Assembly: GCF_034427455.1 (NCBI RefSeq)
Contig: NZ_JAXQNN010000001.1
Span: forward strand, 868,001 to 932,000
DNA length: 64,000 nt
Direction of reading: 5' to 3'
From: Jeotgalibacillus haloalkalitolerans
GTDB taxonomy: Bacteria; Bacillota; Bacilli; Bacillales; Jeotgalibacillaceae
Shown: piece after piece, positions 61,257 through 64,000 of the stretch
Numbering within the stretch: the stretch's first letter is position 1
How the letters are laid out: each line of letters starts with the position of its first letter
Notes under the pieces: model-generated
Seen by the model: the letters and a program-made list of their open reading frames with translations, nothing else
Told to the model about the DNA's origin: nothing
The model's database searches: none
Translations under genes and position numbers: made by a program

Positions 61257-62456
61257 ATGTCGAATCAGAGAGGACTTTCAACTGCATGGCAAATGCTCGG
61301 CTGGCTGCTTTTGGCTCAGGTAGCGGTGGCACTTGTGGGGCGGTCGCTTGCACCGCTTGGCCCGTTGATTGCTGAGGATCTAACACTTACTAAGGCACAG
61401 GTTGGTTTGCTGCCTTCGTTTTTATTTTTGGGACAGATGCTCGTCAGTATTCCGGCCGGGATGCTGACTGATAAGATCGGGACGCGGCGATTGCTGTTAA
61501 TTGTGTGCCTGGTGCTTGGAACGGCTTTCCTGCTGGGATCATTTTCATCGGGATTCTACATATTGCTTTTCTTTATCATGCTTGGCGGAATGGGTTACGG
61601 GGCCACACACCCAGTGACAAACAGGGGTATTCTTTATTGGTTTCCAGCTAAAAGAGGAACAGCGATGGGGATCAAGCAGATGGGTGTCACATTTGGTTCA
61701 GCCCTTGCAGCAATTGCGCTCCTGCCGCTTGCAGTTGCATTCGGGTGGAGGATAGCTATGGCGATTGCGTGTATTGTACTTATGCTAAGCGGCATCATTG
61801 CTTTTCGTTTTTATAAAGAACAGCTCGCTGAAAAAACAGCGCGTGAGCCGGCAGTTCAGGGCAGTATGATGGGCATCATCACGTATAAGCCATTGCTGTT
61901 AATCAGCGTAGTGGCCCTTATCCTAAATGGCTCGCAAATGAGCGTGAATACTTATTTGCTATTTTTCGTAACAGATGAACTGTTTTTCAGTCTGGCACTT
62001 GCCGGAACAATGCTTGTACTGTCTGAAGCAAGCGGGTCGTTTGGCAGAATCATTTGGGGCTCAATCAGCGACTCGCTTTTTGGCGGGAAAAGGTTCCCGG
62101 TTTTAATGATTATCATTGCCACAGCACTGACAGGGACACTGGGCATGGCATTTTTATCAGATGGTATTCCATTGCCGGTGCTCGTAGCGGTTGTACTGAT
62201 ACTCGGTTTTGCAGTGTCAGGATTTAACGGGCTCTGGATGAATATTGCTACAGAACTGACGCCAAGACAGCAGGCAGGTGCAGCGAGCGGAGTCAGTCTG
62301 ACGATCGGATCGGCAGGCGTCATTATTTTACCGCCGCTCTTTGGTCTGACGATCGATATGAGTGGAAGCTTTCAGACTGCGTGGCTGATGCTGGCGGGGT
62401 TGCTGGGTGTGTCCGGAGTGCTTGCTTTTGTTTTAAGGAAATTGAAGGAGTTTTAG
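61257..62456 (+). CDS. MFS transporter (CynX/NimT-like or nitrate/sugar-type)
   Basis: A 399-residue major facilitator with 12 predicted helices. The intracellular loop motif GMLTDKIGTRRLL after helix 2 and GSISDSLFGGKRFP after helix 8 are the usual family marks. I chose ATG 61257 (AAGGGAG upstream); the frame is open back to 61212, but that ATG overlaps a TATAAT-like -10 box at 61215-61220. The gene is divergent from the Zur-controlled GTPase, so Zur could affect it too. Substrate unknown. Confidence 0.85.
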   Translation: MSNQRGLSTAWQMLGWLLLAQVAVALVGRSLAPLGPLIAEDLTLTKAQVGLLPSFLFLGQMLVSIPAGMLTDKIGTRRLLLIVCLVLGTAFLLGSFSSGFYILLFFIMLGGMGYGATHPVTNRGILYWFPAKRGTAMGIKQMGVTFGSALAAIALLPLAVAFGWRIAMAIACIVLMLSGIIAFRFYKEQLAEKTAREPAVQGSMMGIITYKPLLLISVVALILNGSQMSVNTYLLFFVTDELFFSLALAGTMLVLSEASGSFGRIIWGSISDSLFGGKRFPVLMIIIATALTGTLGMAFLSDGIPLPVLVAVVLILGFAVSGFNGLWMNIATELTPRQQAGAASGVSLTIGSAGVIILPPLFGLTIDMSGSFQTAWLMLAGLLGVSGVLAFVLRKLKEF

Positions 62457-62568
62457 TTTGCACATCGGAAATTGTTCCGGTGTGTTTTTTTGTTTGAAGC
62501 AGGATGCACAATTCCATCCCGCCTCTGTACCGGCAGAAAATATAAAAAAGGAAATTCAATCCCGCCTC

Positions 62569-62599
62569 TTGAACTTAACGTTAACGTCAATGATATTTT
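62569..62599 (+). promoter_or_regulatory. MerR-type promoter with 19-bp spacer and central dyad
   Basis: TTGAAC (62569-62574) and TATTTT (62594-62599) are 19 bp apart, the spacing typical of MerR-activated promoters. The spacer holds the dyad TTAACGTTAACGTCAA (62575-62590), similar to sites of LiuR-type MerR regulators. It controls the MerR gene and the acyl-CoA synthetase. Confidence 0.65.
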
Positions 62600-62622
62600 A
62601 AATCTATGCAGGAGTGATACAT

Positions 62623-62994
62623 GTGAAAACGATTCGTGAGGTTGCTGATTTGTTTGGGGTGTCGACTAGGACAGTGAGGTATTATGAAGAGCTTGGGCTG
62701 ATTCGCCCGGAGCGGTCTGAAGGGAATATCAGGCTGTACGGATCACGTGATATGGCGAAGCTAAAGCTTGTATTCAGAGGGAAGCGGTTTGGTTTTTCGC
62801 TTGAGGAGATTAAAGAAATGGTGCTGCTGTTCGACCTGGACCGTTCGGGTAAGAAACAGCTGGAGCGGACGGTTGAATATGGTCATCAGCGCATTGCTGA
62901 AATAGAGGAAAAGATTATTGAGCTTGAGGAAATGAAAGATGAAATGAAAGGACTCCTGCTGGAATTTGAACAAAAATTACGGGAAAAGGGGTAG
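62623..62994 (+). CDS. MerR-family regulator (LiuR-like)
   Basis: A 123-residue MerR regulator. The N-terminal helix-turn-helix reads REVADLFGVSTRTVRYYEEL, with the wing GNIRLYGSRD, and a C-terminal dimerisation coiled coil (RIAEIEEKIIELEEMKDEM) with no metal-binding cysteines, so it does not belong to the metal-sensing branch. GTG 62623 has GGAG eight bases upstream. It precedes an acyl-CoA synthetase by six bases, as LiuR-type regulators of fatty acid and branched-chain amino acid breakdown do. Confidence 0.88.
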   Translation: MKTIREVADLFGVSTRTVRYYEELGLIRPERSEGNIRLYGSRDMAKLKLVFRGKRFGFSLEEIKEMVLLFDLDRSGKKQLERTVEYGHQRIAEIEEKIIELEEMKDEMKGLLLEFEQKLREKG

Positions 62995-63000
62995 TTGTGA

Positions 63001-64000
63001 TGAACACATCTGATTTATTGGCTTTTCAGGCAGGTAAGTATGGGAGCAGGGATGCGATCAGGTTTATGGGGAAGGGTGTGACCTATGGGGAGTTACATAT
63101 GAAGGTAAATCAGTTCAGCCAGGGTCTAAAACAGCAGGGGATTCAAAAAGGAGATAAGGTTGCATTGTTTTTGCCGAATACACCGGAGTTCGTCATTGCT
63201 TATCTTGCTGTACAGCGGCTGGATGCGATTGTGGTGCCTGTGAATGTAAAGCTGACAGCTGAAGAGCTGGCTTATATTTTAGATCATTCTGATGCAAAAG
63301 CTTTGATTGTTCATGAGTGGGTGGAAGCAGCGGCGAAGGATGTGACGTCTCCCGAGATCAGGATTACAACGGCAAATCCTGATACGGGATGGCTATCTTT
63401 TAACGCGTTATTTGTAAAAAGTATTGAAGAGGTGCGCAGTGAATCTAAAGAGGATGATGAGTCGACGATTCTTTATACGTCAGGCACAACAGGGCGTCCT
63501 AAAGGCGTGCTGTTCAGCTACCGGAATATTTTTACCGTCGCGTCAATGATTGCAGTAGAGATGGAAGTGAAGCCTGAGAGCAGGATGCTGCTGATGATGC
63601 CGCTCAGTCATTCGGCACCGTTGCACCTTTTTATGATGGCTGGTTTATATGTTGGTGCGACGCTTGTGTTAACACCGACATTTACACCGGAATTGCTGAT
63701 TGAAACAGTTGAGACAGAGAAGACCACACACTTTTTTGGTGCACCGGTTGCGTATTTGTTAACAGCAGGTCATCCGAAGCTGAAGACTGCAGATTTATCA
63801 TCAATGAAATGGTGGATCTATGGAGGTGCTCCGTTATCTAAAGGAGAAATTGAAAAAATTTCATCGGCATTTAAAACGGATCGTCTGGTGTGTGTATATG
63901 GGCTGACAGAAGCGGGTCCAAGCGGGTCATTGCTTCATGCGGAAGAACATGCTGAAAAAGCGGGCAGCATTGGCAGGCGCGCACCACTTCATACAGATTT
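63001..64000 (+). CDS. Acyl-CoA synthetase / AMP-dependent ligase, 3' end outside the window
   Basis: An open frame of 333 codons from ATG 63001 to the last base, without a stop, so the gene is cut by the window edge. The AMP-binding P-loop is ILYTSGTTGRPKGVLFSYRN, and YGLTEAGPSGSL is the adenylation A5 motif, typical of the FadD/acyl-CoA synthetase type. It would activate a carboxylic acid to its CoA thioester. It is coupled to the MerR regulator, which suggests an acid-utilisation operon continuing beyond the window. Confidence 0.9.

Overview
The window is chromosomal DNA of a low-to-mid GC, Gram-positive, Bacillaceae-like bacterium. Supporting signs are the strong AGGAGG-type ribosome sites, ATG/GTG/TTG starts, CcpA cre-like sites, PhoP-like and Zur-like boxes resembling those of Bacillus, LytS/YesN-type regulation, Lpl-type sugar ABC transporters without their own ATPase, a class D-like sortase, and gtaB. 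The genus cannot be fixed from the sequence alone. No rRNA, tRNA, CRISPR array or prophage was seen.

Layout. (1) 0.16-5.1 kb: a regulator, then a dipeptide epimerase, a YfcC-type permease and an M20 amidohydrolase; probably peptide or acyl-amino-acid scavenging. (2) 5.4-16.4 kb: a sulfoquinovose locus using the transaldolase form of sulfoglycolysis: ABC import (13.2-16.3 kb), sulfoquinovosidase, two isomerase candidates, sulfofructose transaldolase, sulfolactaldehyde dehydrogenase, a GntR regulator and an AEC permease that may export sulfolactate. (3) 16.4-20.7 kb: a repeat-rich accessory stretch with a coiled-coil surface protein, a YheC/D ATP-grasp protein, a REP-associated tyrosine transposase (RAYT) bracketed by its probable target repeats, and gtaB. 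(4) 20.5-25 kb: small lipoproteins, a truncated paralogue, and two zinc-ribbon membrane proteins. (5) 25.2-28.7 kb: an SLH-anchored 5'-nucleotidase and an alkaline phosphatase, with a PhoP-type box. (6) 28.9-31 kb: an acidic LPxTG-type surface protein and its sortase. (7) 31.2-52.9 kb: a high-mannose N-glycan locus: secreted GH85 endoglycosidase, GH1, GH38, GH125, second GH38, DUF624 protein, two ROK kinases, LytS/YesN two-component system, Lpl-type ABC importer and ManA. (8) 53-64 kb: a LysM-NlpC/P60 wall hydrolase, two unknown proteins, a TrpXYZ-like ABC system, a lipoprotein, a Zur-boxed CobW/ZagA-type GTPase, an MFS transporter, and a MerR regulator followed by an acyl-CoA synthetase cut by the window end.

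The most striking feature is a dispersed hairpin repeat (13-bp arms around an ACAGA loop, core GGGACAGACCC) present in at least twelve intergenic places, usually just after a stop codon or at the border of a transcription unit. Eighteen full cores were counted, 17 of them with the loop in the same orientation. With the RAYT gene this looks like a Gram-positive REP/RAYT system.
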